Assembly (NCBI RefSeq): GCF_050157905.1
Contig: NZ_JBKIWZ010000001.1
Coordinates: forward strand, 2,728,001 to 2,792,000
Length of the DNA: 64,000 nt
Direction: 5' to 3'
DNA from: Pantoea sp050157905
GTDB taxonomy: Bacteria > Pseudomonadota > Gammaproteobacteria > Enterobacterales > Enterobacteriaceae
Shown: positions 24,801-32,782 of the stretch, in pieces
Layout of the letters: the number at the start of each line of letters is the position of its first letter
How positions within the stretch are numbered: position 1 is the stretch's first letter
Position numbers and translations under genes: made by a program
The notes under the pieces: model-generated
The model's database searches: none
Seen by the model: only the letters and a program-made list of their open reading frames with translations
What the model was told of the DNA's origin: nothing

Positions 24801-25159
24801 AATCCGCTGCCGTGCTTCCTGTTCCAGGCCTGCACCAGCCGCTCACCTAATTCCTCCTTGTCCATAAAACCAAAGCCCAGCACCGTGGCGCCTTCATTGA
24901 TGGCGGTGACGCCCTCATCAATCGAGCGCATGCCATGTTTTGCTTTATAGCCATGCTTGTTCTGCGCAGTGATCGCACCTGCACCGCCGCTGCCGCAGAA
25001 GGAGATGCCGAAATCAGCGTTTTCAGCTTTCATCACGTCACCCAGCTTCATGTCGGCCGCCACACCTGGCACCACGATGGCCCGGCCACCGGCTTTTTCG
25101 ATGCCTGCCGCCACTTTCTGCCCTTTACCTAACCGATCGCCAATGACGACTGTGACCAT
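24797..25159 (-). CDS. glycine-rich SFCGS family protein
   Basis: A 120-residue soluble protein defined by FGISFCGSGGAGAITAQNKHGY (Cys55 at the centre of a glycine-rich loop). The N-terminus MVTVVIGDRLGKGQKVAAGI looks like a Rossmann-type or EIIB-like beta-alpha unit. I recognise the SFCGS family. The cysteine in a glycine-rich loop after a hydrophobic strand invites comparison with PTS EIIB phosphocysteine loops, but this is speculation. It lies 13 bp after the PRD gene and overlaps DUF4312 by 4 bp. Confidence 0.82.
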   Translation of the reverse strand: MVTVVIGDRLGKGQKVAAGIEKAGGRAIVVPGVAADMKLGDVMKAENADFGISFCGSGGAGAITAQNKHGYKAKHGMRSIDEGVTAINEGATVLGFGFMDKEELGERLVQAWNRKHGSGL

Positions 25160-25172
25160 GCTCTGTTCCTCT

Positions 25173-25508
25173 TCAGTTGTTGGATCGCGCGACTTCTATA
25201 TGGACTGACAGCAGCCACGCCTCTTCACGAGGCAGATTGCCAAACAGATCTACCACCTGCTGCGCCAGCGCTAACGTCTCCGACGGAATATCCTCAAACA
25301 GCTCCGCTTCCACGTCCGGCAGCGGCTCCCCGCTCAGTGAGCGTGATGCCATTGCGGTGACATGGGATTGCAGCATCTGCTGCTGCACCGCATTGGGCTG
25401 AATGCCGTGCTGCTGGTAGATTGCCTCTATCTGCCTCATCACGCGGTCAGCCAGCTCCTGCACTTTCTCCGGTGGCGCTTCATACACCGGAACGCTGTCA
25501 TTGCTCAC
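25173..25508 (-). CDS. free-standing PRD domain protein
   Basis: A 111-residue protein consisting of a single PTS regulation domain with no DNA- or RNA-binding part. Both expected phosphorylatable histidines are present: His49 (MLQSHVTAMASRS) and His103 (AWLLSVHIEVARS). GTG 25508 is chosen because AGGAG lies 7 bp ahead; an ATG 18 codons upstream lacks this. It is the first gene of the operon, opposite end from the large PRD regulator. It may sense PTS phosphorylation or bind the SFCGS/DUF4312 proteins; function is unknown. Confidence 0.78.
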   Translation of the reverse strand: MSNDSVPVYEAPPEKVQELADRVMRQIEAIYQQHGIQPNAVQQQMLQSHVTAMASRSLSGEPLPDVEAELFEDIPSETLALAQQVVDLFGNLPREEAWLLSVHIEVARSNN

Positions 25509-25619
25509 CTTACTACTCCTGTTAAGCCGGATAATTCGCGTTGAAAATAAATTAACCTCCATCCCATCGGCTGTGGAGAGGCAACATTTCCTGCAGCAAG
25601 TGGAAATCAGAATGAAGGT

Positions 25620-25665
25620 TGTGCGTCAGATCGCAGCCTGCACGGTTAGTGCGTAATGAGTTACG
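25620..25665. promoter_or_regulatory. candidate control region of the PRD/DgaE operon
   Basis: The 294-bp gap between the operon start and cybC contains a CRP-like TGTGC-N6-TCGCA (25620-25635), and CGTAA-TGAG-TTACG (25652-25665), an inverted repeat flanked by two TGCACGG/TTGCACGG direct repeats (25639-25645 and 25668-25675). These are operator-like. I could not settle on a -10/-35 pair. Binding by CRP or by the operon's own regulator is inferred. Confidence 0.35.
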
Positions 25666-25769
25666 GATTGCACGGAGCGTGAGAACACACCGTCACGAAG
25701 CGGCTGATTGCGCGACACCGGCTGGCGCAGTCGGCAGACGTCAGTGGTGTGATAAGAAGAGGTGATGGT

Positions 25770-25796
25770 AAAAAACGCCGGTCGGGCTGACCGGCG
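25770..25796 (-). terminator. cybC terminator
   Basis: On the minus strand CGCCGGTCAG and CTGACCGGCG-type arms (CGCCGGTC with GACCGGCG) form a hairpin ending in TTTTTT, 7 bp after the cybC stop. Confidence 0.88.
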
Positions 25797-25802
25797 ATCG
25801 GA

Positions 25803-26189
25803 TTAACGGAATTTCTTATGGTTGGTATCGCGGATGTCATCAAATTTCGCAGCTTCACGCTTTGCGCCCGCCACGTTATTCGCTTTCGCCAGCGTATTAA
25901 CCACATCGATCTGGGCTATCAGCGAGTCCAGACCGGCGTGATACGCTTTCACCTGTGCGCTGTCAGCAGGCTGACCTTCCAGCTTATCCGGTGTGGACTG
26001 CTTCGCATCCTGTGCGGCAGCTCGCATTTTCGTTAACGCCTGCTGCATCTCCTGAGCATTGTCTGTTTTTTTGACGATTTTCAGGTTTGCATTTAGCGTG
26101 TCCATATCCTCTTCCAGGTCCGCCGCATAGAGGCTGACGCTGGAGAACAGCAAAGAAGCCGACAACATTGCAATCACATGCTTACGCAT
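25803..26189 (-). CDS. cybC: soluble cytochrome b562
   Basis: A periplasmic four-helix-bundle haem protein; its electron-transfer partner is unknown. The precursor is 128 residues with a signal peptide ending SLYA before ADLEEDM. The mature Met7 and the histidine near the C-terminus (NHKKFR) are the two axial haem ligands, both conserved. Three consecutive ATGs occur; the third (26189, MRKHVIAML) has proper spacing from AAGGA. Located next to pmbA as in E. coli. Confidence 0.93.
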   Translation of the reverse strand: MRKHVIAMLSASLLFSSVSLYAADLEEDMDTLNANLKIVKKTDNAQEMQQALTKMRAAAQDAKQSTPDKLEGQPADSAQVKAYHAGLDSLIAQIDVVNTLAKANNVAGAKREAAKFDDIRDTNHKKFR

Positions 26190-26213
26190 CATCATTTCCT
26201 TTTTTATTGTGAT

Positions 26214-26239
26214 GAAAAAAAGCAGCCAACGGGCTGCTT
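26214..26239 (-). terminator. hairpin between pmbA and cybC
   Basis: AGCAGCCCGTTGGCTGCT followed by a T-run on the minus strand, 12 bp after the pmbA stop. It would end pmbA transcripts; cybC then starts from its own promoter or by read-through. Confidence 0.88.
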
Positions 26240-26251
26240 CAGAAATGCATC

Positions 26252-27592
26252 TTATTGTCCCGCTATCTTCATTTCAGGCAGTAATACGGAACCGCACTGA
26301 ATGTTGCTACGGGTTTCGATGTCGTCACCGATGGTCACCATGTTACGCCACATCTCTTTGAGATTGCCCGCAATGGTGATTTCGCTGACCGGATACTGAA
26401 TTACGCCATTCTCCACCCAGAAGCCGGCTGCCCCGCGAGAGTAATCGCCGGTAATGGCGCTGACGCCCTGACCCATCAGCTCGGTGACCACCAGTCCCGT
26501 GCCCATCTGCTTCAGCAGCGCATCGGAGCTGTGACCCTGACCCGCGATACGCCAGTTATGGATACCACCAGCGTGACCGGTGCTGGTCAGGCCCAGCTTG
26601 CGCGCCGAGTAGCTGGTCAGCAGCCAGGTCTGCAGGACACCCGCTTTAATAATGTCGCGCGACTGTGTCCGCACGCCTTCGCTGTCGAAAGGCGTCGAGG
26701 CCAGCCCTTTCAGCAGATGCGGCTGTTCGCTGATGGTCAGCCACTCCGGCAGAATCTGCTGCCCCATGGCATCCAGCAGGAAGGTCGATTTACGGTAGAC
26801 ACTGCCGCCGCTGATCGCCCCCACCAGATGACCAAACAGGCCGGTCGCCACTTCAGCGGCAAAAATCACCGGGGCCTTCATCGTCGGCAGCTTGCGCGGC
26901 GCCAGACGGGAAAGCGTGCGGCGTGCACACTCTGCGCCCACCCACTCCGGGCTTTTCAGATCGTCGAACGCACGGCCAATGGTGTAGGCATAGTCGCGTT
27001 CCATGTCGCCATCCTGCTCGGCAATTACGCTGCTGGAGAGCGAGTGACGGCTGGAACAGTAGCTCTGCAGCATGCCATGACTGTTACCAAAAACTTTGAT
27101 GCCGACATGGCTGTTGAAGCTGCCGCCTTCGGTGTTGGTGATCCGCTTGTCGGCGCGCAGCGCGGCCTCCTCGGCCTGCGCCGCCAGCTCGATAGCACGA
27201 TCGGCGTCGATCTCCCACGGATGGTAAAGATCGAGATCCGGCGCGTCATAGGCCAGCAGCTCGGGATCAGCCGGACCAGCATAAGGATCGGGAGAGGTGT
27301 AGCGCGCGATATCAATCGCCGCCTGCACGGTACGTTTAATCGCGTCCGGGCTGAGGTCGGTTGATGAGGCGCTGCCTTTACGGTTCTGATGATAAACGGT
27401 AATGCCCAGCGCCCCGTCGCTGTTGAATTCGACGTTTTCCACTTCGCCATAGCGGGTGCTGACCCCGATGCCGGTGGTTTTACTGACCGCGACTTCCGCG
27501 CTGTCAGTGCTTGCCTTAGCCAGTTCAAGTGCCTGCGCAATTGCCTGCTCCAGTACTTTTCGCTGTTCTGCAACCTGAGTAGATACGTTCAT
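26252..27592 (-). CDS. pmbA: metalloprotease PmbA/TldE
   Basis: PmbA (TldE) is the non-catalytic partner of the TldD metalloprotease and is needed for microcin B17 maturation and CcdA degradation. The 446-residue protein matches E. coli PmbA throughout, for example GEVENVEFNSDGALGITVYH, KRITNTEGGSFNSHVG, STGHAGGIHNWRIAGQG and the end SNIQCGSVLLPEMKIAGQ. As expected for TldE it lacks the HExxxH zinc motif of TldD. Divergent from yjgA. Confidence 0.96.
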   Translation of the reverse strand: MNVSTQVAEQRKVLEQAIAQALELAKASTDSAEVAVSKTTGIGVSTRYGEVENVEFNSDGALGITVYHQNRKGSASSTDLSPDAIKRTVQAAIDIARYTSPDPYAGPADPELLAYDAPDLDLYHPWEIDADRAIELAAQAEEAALRADKRITNTEGGSFNSHVGIKVFGNSHGMLQSYCSSRHSLSSSVIAEQDGDMERDYAYTIGRAFDDLKSPEWVGAECARRTLSRLAPRKLPTMKAPVIFAAEVATGLFGHLVGAISGGSVYRKSTFLLDAMGQQILPEWLTISEQPHLLKGLASTPFDSEGVRTQSRDIIKAGVLQTWLLTSYSARKLGLTSTGHAGGIHNWRIAGQGHSSDALLKQMGTGLVVTELMGQGVSAITGDYSRGAAGFWVENGVIQYPVSEITIAGNLKEMWRNMVTIGDDIETRSNIQCGSVLLPEMKIAGQ

Positions 27593-27707
27593 CGACCTGC
27601 CGTCTAATCTTATGTGTGAATGATTTGAGTCTATCAGAGTCAGAGAACAATTTCGCAGTCACCCGATAAACTGGTAGGATTAGCCTCTTTTTTTTGGGAG
27701 CCCGGAA

Positions 27708-28253
27708 ATGACCAGAAAGCCCGATGAGTGGCTCGACGATGTGCCAGATAATAATGAAGAAGAAGATGAAGAGATTATCTGGGTCAGTAAGAGTGAAATT
27801 AAACGCGATGCCGAAGAGTTAAAGCGCCTGGGTGCCGAACTGGTCGATCTGGGGAAAAACTCGCTGGATAAGATCCCACTGGATGAGCGCCTGCGCACCG
27901 AGATTGAACTGGCACAGCGCATCAAAAAAGAGGGTCGTCGCCGTCAGCTGCAACTGATCGGTAAACTGCTGCGCAGTATCGATGTCGAGCCTATCCGCGT
28001 TGCGCTGGACAAGCTCAAGAATCGCCACAATCAGCAGGTCGCGCTGTTCCACAAGCTGGAAATGTTACGCGATCGTCTGATTGAGCAGGGTGATGAGGCA
28101 ATGAGCGACGTGATCGCGCTTTATCCTGACGCCGATCGTCAGCAGTTACGCAGCATGATCCGTAACGCGCAGAAAGAGAAAGCGGGCAACAAGCCGCCAA
28201 AATCTGCCCGTCAGATTTTCCAGTATCTGCGCGAGCTGGCCGAAGCAAACTGA
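27708..28253 (+). CDS. darP: 50S ribosome assembly factor (DarP/YjgA)
   Basis: A 181-residue DUF615 protein associated with late 50S precursors in E. coli. It has a strongly acidic N-terminus (DDVPDNNEEEDEEIIWVSKS), then a helical body with LIGKLLRSIDVEPIRVALDK and a C-terminal helix (KPPKSARQIFQYLRELAEAN). Divergent from pmbA across 115 bp, matching the E. coli arrangement. Confidence 0.94.
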   Translation: MTRKPDEWLDDVPDNNEEEDEEIIWVSKSEIKRDAEELKRLGAELVDLGKNSLDKIPLDERLRTEIELAQRIKKEGRRRQLQLIGKLLRSIDVEPIRVALDKLKNRHNQQVALFHKLEMLRDRLIEQGDEAMSDVIALYPDADRQQLRSMIRNAQKEKAGNKPPKSARQIFQYLRELAEAN

Positions 28254-28346
28254 GATCCTGCCTGATGCCGGATTGGCTGCAATGGCGGACAGGTGAACGC
28301 GCGCCCGGACCGGTGCATGCCGGACACGCCTGTGCACCGACGGCAT

Positions 28347-28370
28347 AAAAAAGCGCCCGATGCGGGCGCC
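28347..28370 (-). terminator. mpl terminator
   Basis: Minus strand GGCGCCCGCATCGGGCGC followed by TTTTTT, 7 bp after the mpl stop. It also lies after yjgA, with A-run on that side, so may work in both directions. Confidence 0.9.
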
Positions 28371-28377
28371 TGTCGTA

Positions 28378-29730
28378 TTACTGCAGCCTGTCCAGCAGCT
28401 TCTGATGAATACCTCCAAAGCCGCCATTGCTCATGACCAGAATAGAGTCGCCTGGCTGAGCGGCTTTTGCCACCATCTCCACCAGCGTATCGATATCGGC
28501 ACTCCAGTGGGCAGGCGGAATACAGGCTTCGGCAACATCGGAAACCTGCCACGGAATATGGTGTGGCTGGAACAGAAAGACCTCATCCGCGCGCGCCAGC
28601 GACGGCGCCAGATCGTTTTTGCTGACGCCCATCTTCATGGTGTTAGAGCGCGGCTCCAGCACGGCCAGGATACGTGCCCGTCCGCCGACCTTGCTGCGCA
28701 GTGCGGCCAGCGTTGCCAGAATCGCGGTCGGATGATGCGCAAAATCATCATAGACCTTGATGCTGTTCACTTCGCCACGCAGCTCCAGCCGGCGACGGGC
28801 ATTGATAAAGCTGTTCAGCGCCTGTCCGGCATCTTCCGGCCTGACCCCCACATGACGCGCGGCAGCAATCGCCATCAGGCCATTGTGCATGTTATGTTCA
28901 CCCACCAGTGCCCAGTTCACCTCTCCGACTTTTTCACCGTCGAGCCACACTTCCCAGTGTGACGCGTCGGTCGTCAGTTTCTTCGCCTGCCAGCGTCCGT
29001 GGTCGCCCACGTTCTCCTGCTCGCTCCAGCAGCCCATCGCCATCACCTGTTTCAGGTGAGGATCGTGCTCCGGCAGCAGGATCCTGCCCTGACCCGGCAC
29101 GATCCGCACCAGATGGTGGAACTGCTTCTGGATGGCGCGAAGATCGTCAAAGATATCCGCGTGATCAAACTCAAGGTTGTTGAGGATCAGGGTGCGTGGC
29201 GCGTAGTGAACAAACTTGGAACGCTTATCGAAAAACGCGCAGTCATACTCATCCGCTTCAATGACGAAGAATGGACTTTTTCCTAATTTTGCCGAGACAT
29301 CGAAGTTTCCGGGCACACCACCAATAATGAAGCCGGGTTCCAGGCCGCAGGCCTCCAGAATCCACGCTGCCATGCCGGCTGTCGTGGTTTTGCCGTGGGT
29401 GCCGGCCACTGCCAGCACCCAGCGGTCGCGCAGCACGAAATCATGCAGCCATTGCGGGCCAGAGAGATAAGGAATGTTACGTTCCAGTACCGCTTCCACA
29501 CAGGGATTACCCCGCGTCATCGCATTGCCGATAATCACCAGGTCGGGCGCAGGGTCAAGCTGGCTCGCGTCGTAACCTTCAGTTAATTCAATACCTTGCT
29601 GTTCGAGCAACGTGCTCATTGGCGGGTAAACGTTGGCGTCTGAACCGGTCACCTGATGACCCAGTGAGCGAGCCAGCACGGCCAGACCGCCCATAAACGT
29701 GCCACAAATCCCGAGGATGTGAATGCGCAT
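28378..29730 (-). CDS. mpl: UDP-MurNAc:L-Ala-gamma-D-Glu-meso-DAP ligase
   Basis: A cytoplasmic murein-recycling enzyme that joins the tripeptide from old peptidoglycan to UDP-MurNAc using ATP. The 450-residue Mur-ligase-family protein starts MRIHILGICGTFMGG. The ATP loop AGTHGKTTTAGMAAW lies at about residue 109, followed by VYDDFAHHPTAI and LEPRSNTMKMG. ATG 29730 fits the family; an in-frame ATG four codons upstream is less likely. Divergent from fbp. Confidence 0.97.
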   Translation of the reverse strand: MRIHILGICGTFMGGLAVLARSLGHQVTGSDANVYPPMSTLLEQQGIELTEGYDASQLDPAPDLVIIGNAMTRGNPCVEAVLERNIPYLSGPQWLHDFVLRDRWVLAVAGTHGKTTTAGMAAWILEACGLEPGFIIGGVPGNFDVSAKLGKSPFFVIEADEYDCAFFDKRSKFVHYAPRTLILNNLEFDHADIFDDLRAIQKQFHHLVRIVPGQGRILLPEHDPHLKQVMAMGCWSEQENVGDHGRWQAKKLTTDASHWEVWLDGEKVGEVNWALVGEHNMHNGLMAIAAARHVGVRPEDAGQALNSFINARRRLELRGEVNSIKVYDDFAHHPTAILATLAALRSKVGGRARILAVLEPRSNTMKMGVSKNDLAPSLARADEVFLFQPHHIPWQVSDVAEACIPPAHWSADIDTLVEMVAKAAQPGDSILVMSNGGFGGIHQKLLDRLQ

Positions 29731-29898
29731 AACATGATCCATTACTCAAAAGTTCGGCGCACAGTGTAACCCTGCTGGCAGACGGAAGAAACGGATTAGG
29801 ACTATGGTTTTTGAAGTTCAATCGGCTAAACTGCGTACGCATCCGTTGGCAGACTGTTACGCGTGCTGCCACTCCATCGCAGATTCAGGGAATGTGTT

Positions 29899-30906
29899 AT
29901 GAAAACGTTGGGCGAATTTATCGTCGAGAAGCAGCACGACTTTCCGCACGCCACAGGTGAACTGACGGCACTGATCTCAGCTATCAAGCTGGGTGCCAAA
30001 ATCATTCACCGCGATATCAACAAAGCCGGGTTAGTGGATATCCTCGGTGCCAGTGGTGTGGAAAATGTTCAGGGTGAACAGCAGATGAAACTCGATCTGT
30101 TCGCCAATGAAAAACTCAAGGCAGCCCTGAAAGCGCGTGGCATCGTCGCCGGTATCGCTTCGGAGGAAGAAGATGAGTTTGTGATCTTCGAAGGTGAGGA
30201 GAACGGCAAATATGTGGTGTTAATGGACCCGCTGGATGGTTCGTCTAACATCGATGTGAACGTTTCCGTCGGCACCATTTTCTCTATCTATCACCGCGTC
30301 AGCGAACCGGGAACACCGGTCGTTGAAGCGGACTTCATGCAGCCAGGCAACAAGCAGGTTGCTGCAGGCTACGTGGTTTACGGCTCATCCACCATGATGG
30401 TCTACACCACCGGCGCAGGCGTGCATGCGTTTACCTACGATCCGTCGCTGGGTGTGTTCTGCCTGAGCCACGAACGTATGACCTATCCGGAGAGCGGTTA
30501 CACTTACTCCATCAACGAAGGCAACTACATCCGTTTCCCACAGGGCGTGAAGAAATATCTGAAGTTCTGCCAGGAAGAGGATCTGCCGACACACCGCCCT
30601 TACACCTCGCGTTACATTGGTTCGCTGGTCGCGGATTTCCATCGTAACCTGCTGAAAGGCGGCATCTACCTCTACCCAAGCACCGCCAGCCATCCTCAGG
30701 GCAAGCTGCGTCTGCTGTATGAGTGCAACCCGATGGCCTTCCTGGCCGAACAGGCGGGCGGTAAAGCCAGCGATGGTCAGCGACGTATTCTGGATATTCC
30801 CCCCGTTACGCTGCACCAGCGCTGCCCGTTCTACTGCGGTAATGAGGCGATGGTCAACGACGTTGAGCGTTTCCTGGCTGAGTTCCCGGACTGCCGTCAG
30901 GGCTAA
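29899..30906 (+). CDS. fbp: fructose-1,6-bisphosphatase class I
   Basis: The gluconeogenic enzyme that hydrolyses fructose 1,6-bisphosphate; 335 residues. The metal/phosphate motif VLMDPLDGSSNIDVN is at about residue 113, and the C-terminal LYECNPMAFLAEQAGGKASD is conserved. ATG 29899 (MKTLGEFIVEKQHDFPHATG) is chosen over upstream in-frame starts to match E. coli Fbp (332). Preceded by the divergent mpl and followed by a strong terminator. Confidence 0.97.
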   Translation: MKTLGEFIVEKQHDFPHATGELTALISAIKLGAKIIHRDINKAGLVDILGASGVENVQGEQQMKLDLFANEKLKAALKARGIVAGIASEEEDEFVIFEGEENGKYVVLMDPLDGSSNIDVNVSVGTIFSIYHRVSEPGTPVVEADFMQPGNKQVAAGYVVYGSSTMMVYTTGAGVHAFTYDPSLGVFCLSHERMTYPESGYTYSINEGNYIRFPQGVKKYLKFCQEEDLPTHRPYTSRYIGSLVADFHRNLLKGGIYLYPSTASHPQGKLRLLYECNPMAFLAEQAGGKASDGQRRILDIPPVTLHQRCPFYCGNEAMVNDVERFLAEFPDCRQG

Positions 30907-30933
30907 GCCGGTCGCGGTTTAAGCCAGAAAAGT

Positions 30934-30971
30934 AAAAAGCCAGAGCGCGATTAACGTGCTCTGGCTTTTTT
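30934..30971 (+). terminator. fbp terminator
   Basis: AAAAAGCCAGAGC and GCTCTGGCTTTTTT form a long stem around a short loop 27 bp after fbp. The A/T flanks would also let it serve the convergent chemoreceptor gene. Confidence 0.92.
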
Positions 30972-31048
30972 GATCCGGCGTGGCGATGACTTAATCGACA
31001 GACAGACAGGCCATCGTTTGCTGTCTGAGGGAACGAGTCCCCCGATCG

Positions 31049-32608
31049 TTACGCCATCTGCAGTCTGAACTGCGCCATCGTAGCCTGAAGCTGATCGGAC
31101 TGCGCTTCCAGCGACTGCGTCGCCGCTGTCGCCTGCTCCACCAGCGCCGCGTTCTGCTGCGCCGTCGCATCCATCTGTGTTACAGCCAGATTGACCTGCT
31201 CAATGCCGCGACTCTGCTCGTCAGAGGCCATCGAGATCTCTTTCATCAATGCGGTAACGCGCATGACCTCACCCGAAATCTCATCCATCGTTTCCCCGGC
31301 ACGCGTCGCCATCTCACTGCCCTCTTTTACACGCGATTGTGAATCGCTGATCAGCGTGCGGATCTCTTTGGCAGCGCTGGCGCTACGCTGCGCCAGCGTG
31401 CGCACTTCATTTGCCACCACCGCAAAACCGCGCCCCTGCTCACCTGCCCGCGCCGCTTCCACGGCGGCGTTGAGTGCCAGGATATTGGTCTGGAAAGCGA
31501 TACCGTCGATCACGCTGAGGATATCGCCAATGCGATTGGCGCTGTCGGTGATCTCATGCATTTTTTCCATCACGTAGCTGACCACCTCAGCACCGCGGTC
31601 TGCGGTGTCAGAAACAGCGTTTGCCAGCTTATGTGCCTGCTGGGCATTGCTGGCGTTCAGCCGGACCGTCGCCGTGAGCTGCTCCATGCTGGCGGCGGTC
31701 TGCTCCAGCGATGCGGCGGACTCTTCGGTGCGCTGCGACAGATTGACGTTGCCCGCAGCCAGTTCACGGCTGCCGATGTCGATCTGCATACTCGCTTCGC
31801 GGACCTGGCTGACCGAGGTGCGCAACGACGCCTGCATGTCGGTCAGCGCACGGTTAAGCCGTCCCAGTTCATTGTTGCTGGAAGGCGGCAGCACCTGCGA
31901 CAGATCGCCCATCGAAATCTGCTCAAGATGAACGATTGCGCTGTTCAGCGGCAGCAGCAGCAGTCGGCGCAACAGCTGCCAGGCGAGTACCAGCAGTATC
32001 AGGGTTAAAATCATCGCCACGGCGATCAGGATTTTCATTTTGGTTTCGTTATGGGCCGCCTGCGCCAGCTGGGCCTGCGTCACCTGCTCTGCGAACTGGC
32101 TGAAGTCGGTAACGGCTTTGTTGTAACCCGCCGCCAGCGTCGCCAGGTTGCCTTCCAGCAGCTGATAATATTCGTCGGTATACTGCTTATCCAGCGCGTT
32201 CATCATTGGCCTGATGCCCTGGTCGAGATAGGCTTTGTAGCTGGCCGCAATCGCATCCGCCAGCATTTTTCCGTGCGCCGTCACCGTTCCCGCATCCACA
32301 AAACGTTTCAGGTTCTGCTGGGATGACACCACATCGGCCTGCGACAGTTTTGTCACCGCTGCCCCCTCTTCCAGCATACCAATCTCAATTTTACGCACCG
32401 CCAGCGCAGCGTTGGCGCGGGCTCGCATCAGATCAGCATTGCTCTGATAAAGGCTGTTCAGCTCAATCCCCTGAATGCGGTTGATCACATCCAGCGAGCG
32501 ATTGCCTTTATTAATTGCCACGATCCCCATAAAACTCACCGCCAACAGCAGCAGTGTCATAAATGCCAGCAGTGCCAGCAACCCCGTGCGAAGTGATATC
32601 TGTTTCAT
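31049..32608 (-). CDS. methyl-accepting chemotaxis protein (Tar/Tsr-type)
   Basis: A 519-residue transmembrane chemoreceptor. TM1 (about 8-30) is followed by a four-helix-bundle type periplasmic sensor (about 31-185), TM2 (about 187-207, ILIAVAMILTLILLVLAWQL) and a HAMP domain. The signalling hairpin tip is NILALNAAVEAARAGEQGRG with VANEVRTLAQRSASAAKEI. The ligand is unknown. It lacks the C-terminal NWETF-type CheR/CheB tether of Tar and Tsr, ending in QFRLQMA. ATG 32608 is chosen. A sigma-28 promoter lies upstream. Confidence 0.93.
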   Translation of the reverse strand: MKQISLRTGLLALLAFMTLLLLAVSFMGIVAINKGNRSLDVINRIQGIELNSLYQSNADLMRARANAALAVRKIEIGMLEEGAAVTKLSQADVVSSQQNLKRFVDAGTVTAHGKMLADAIAASYKAYLDQGIRPMMNALDKQYTDEYYQLLEGNLATLAAGYNKAVTDFSQFAEQVTQAQLAQAAHNETKMKILIAVAMILTLILLVLAWQLLRRLLLLPLNSAIVHLEQISMGDLSQVLPPSSNNELGRLNRALTDMQASLRTSVSQVREASMQIDIGSRELAAGNVNLSQRTEESAASLEQTAASMEQLTATVRLNASNAQQAHKLANAVSDTADRGAEVVSYVMEKMHEITDSANRIGDILSVIDGIAFQTNILALNAAVEAARAGEQGRGFAVVANEVRTLAQRSASAAKEIRTLISDSQSRVKEGSEMATRAGETMDEISGEVMRVTALMKEISMASDEQSRGIEQVNLAVTQMDATAQQNAALVEQATAATQSLEAQSDQLQATMAQFRLQMA

Positions 32609-32667
32609 CCTGATGATTTCCATGTGTGAGAGAAGGCGAAAATTTAAGCGGCCCTAATGCGGAAGAG

Positions 32668-32695
32668 GTATCGGCAATAACGGAGTGAAACTTTA
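32668..32695 (-). promoter_or_regulatory. sigma-28 (FliA) promoter of the chemoreceptor gene
   Basis: On the minus strand TAAAGTTT (32688-32695) and GCCGATAC (32668-32675) are separated by 12 bp. The known FliA consensus is TAAAGTTT-N11-GCCGATAA, so 15 of 16 consensus bases match with one extra spacer base. About 60 bp before the start codon. Confidence 0.82.
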
Positions 32696-32782
32696 ACGCT
32701 GTTGAATTTCGTGTTAACAACTTGATCATCCCGGCAACATCCCGCAAGCTGATCGCCGCCCCTTTTTTATCCGGAGAAACCG

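Noticed and set aside
25509..25768. Sigma-54 promoter for the PRD/DgaE operon
   Set aside because: No GG-N10-GC element of the -24/-12 type was found, and the operon regulator lacks a sigma-54-interaction domain.
28256..28345. Imperfect inverted repeats between yjgA and mpl resembling a REP element
   Set aside because: The arms (CGGTGCA and TGCACCG) are short, the sequence does not fit a REP consensus I know, and no second copy was seen in the window.
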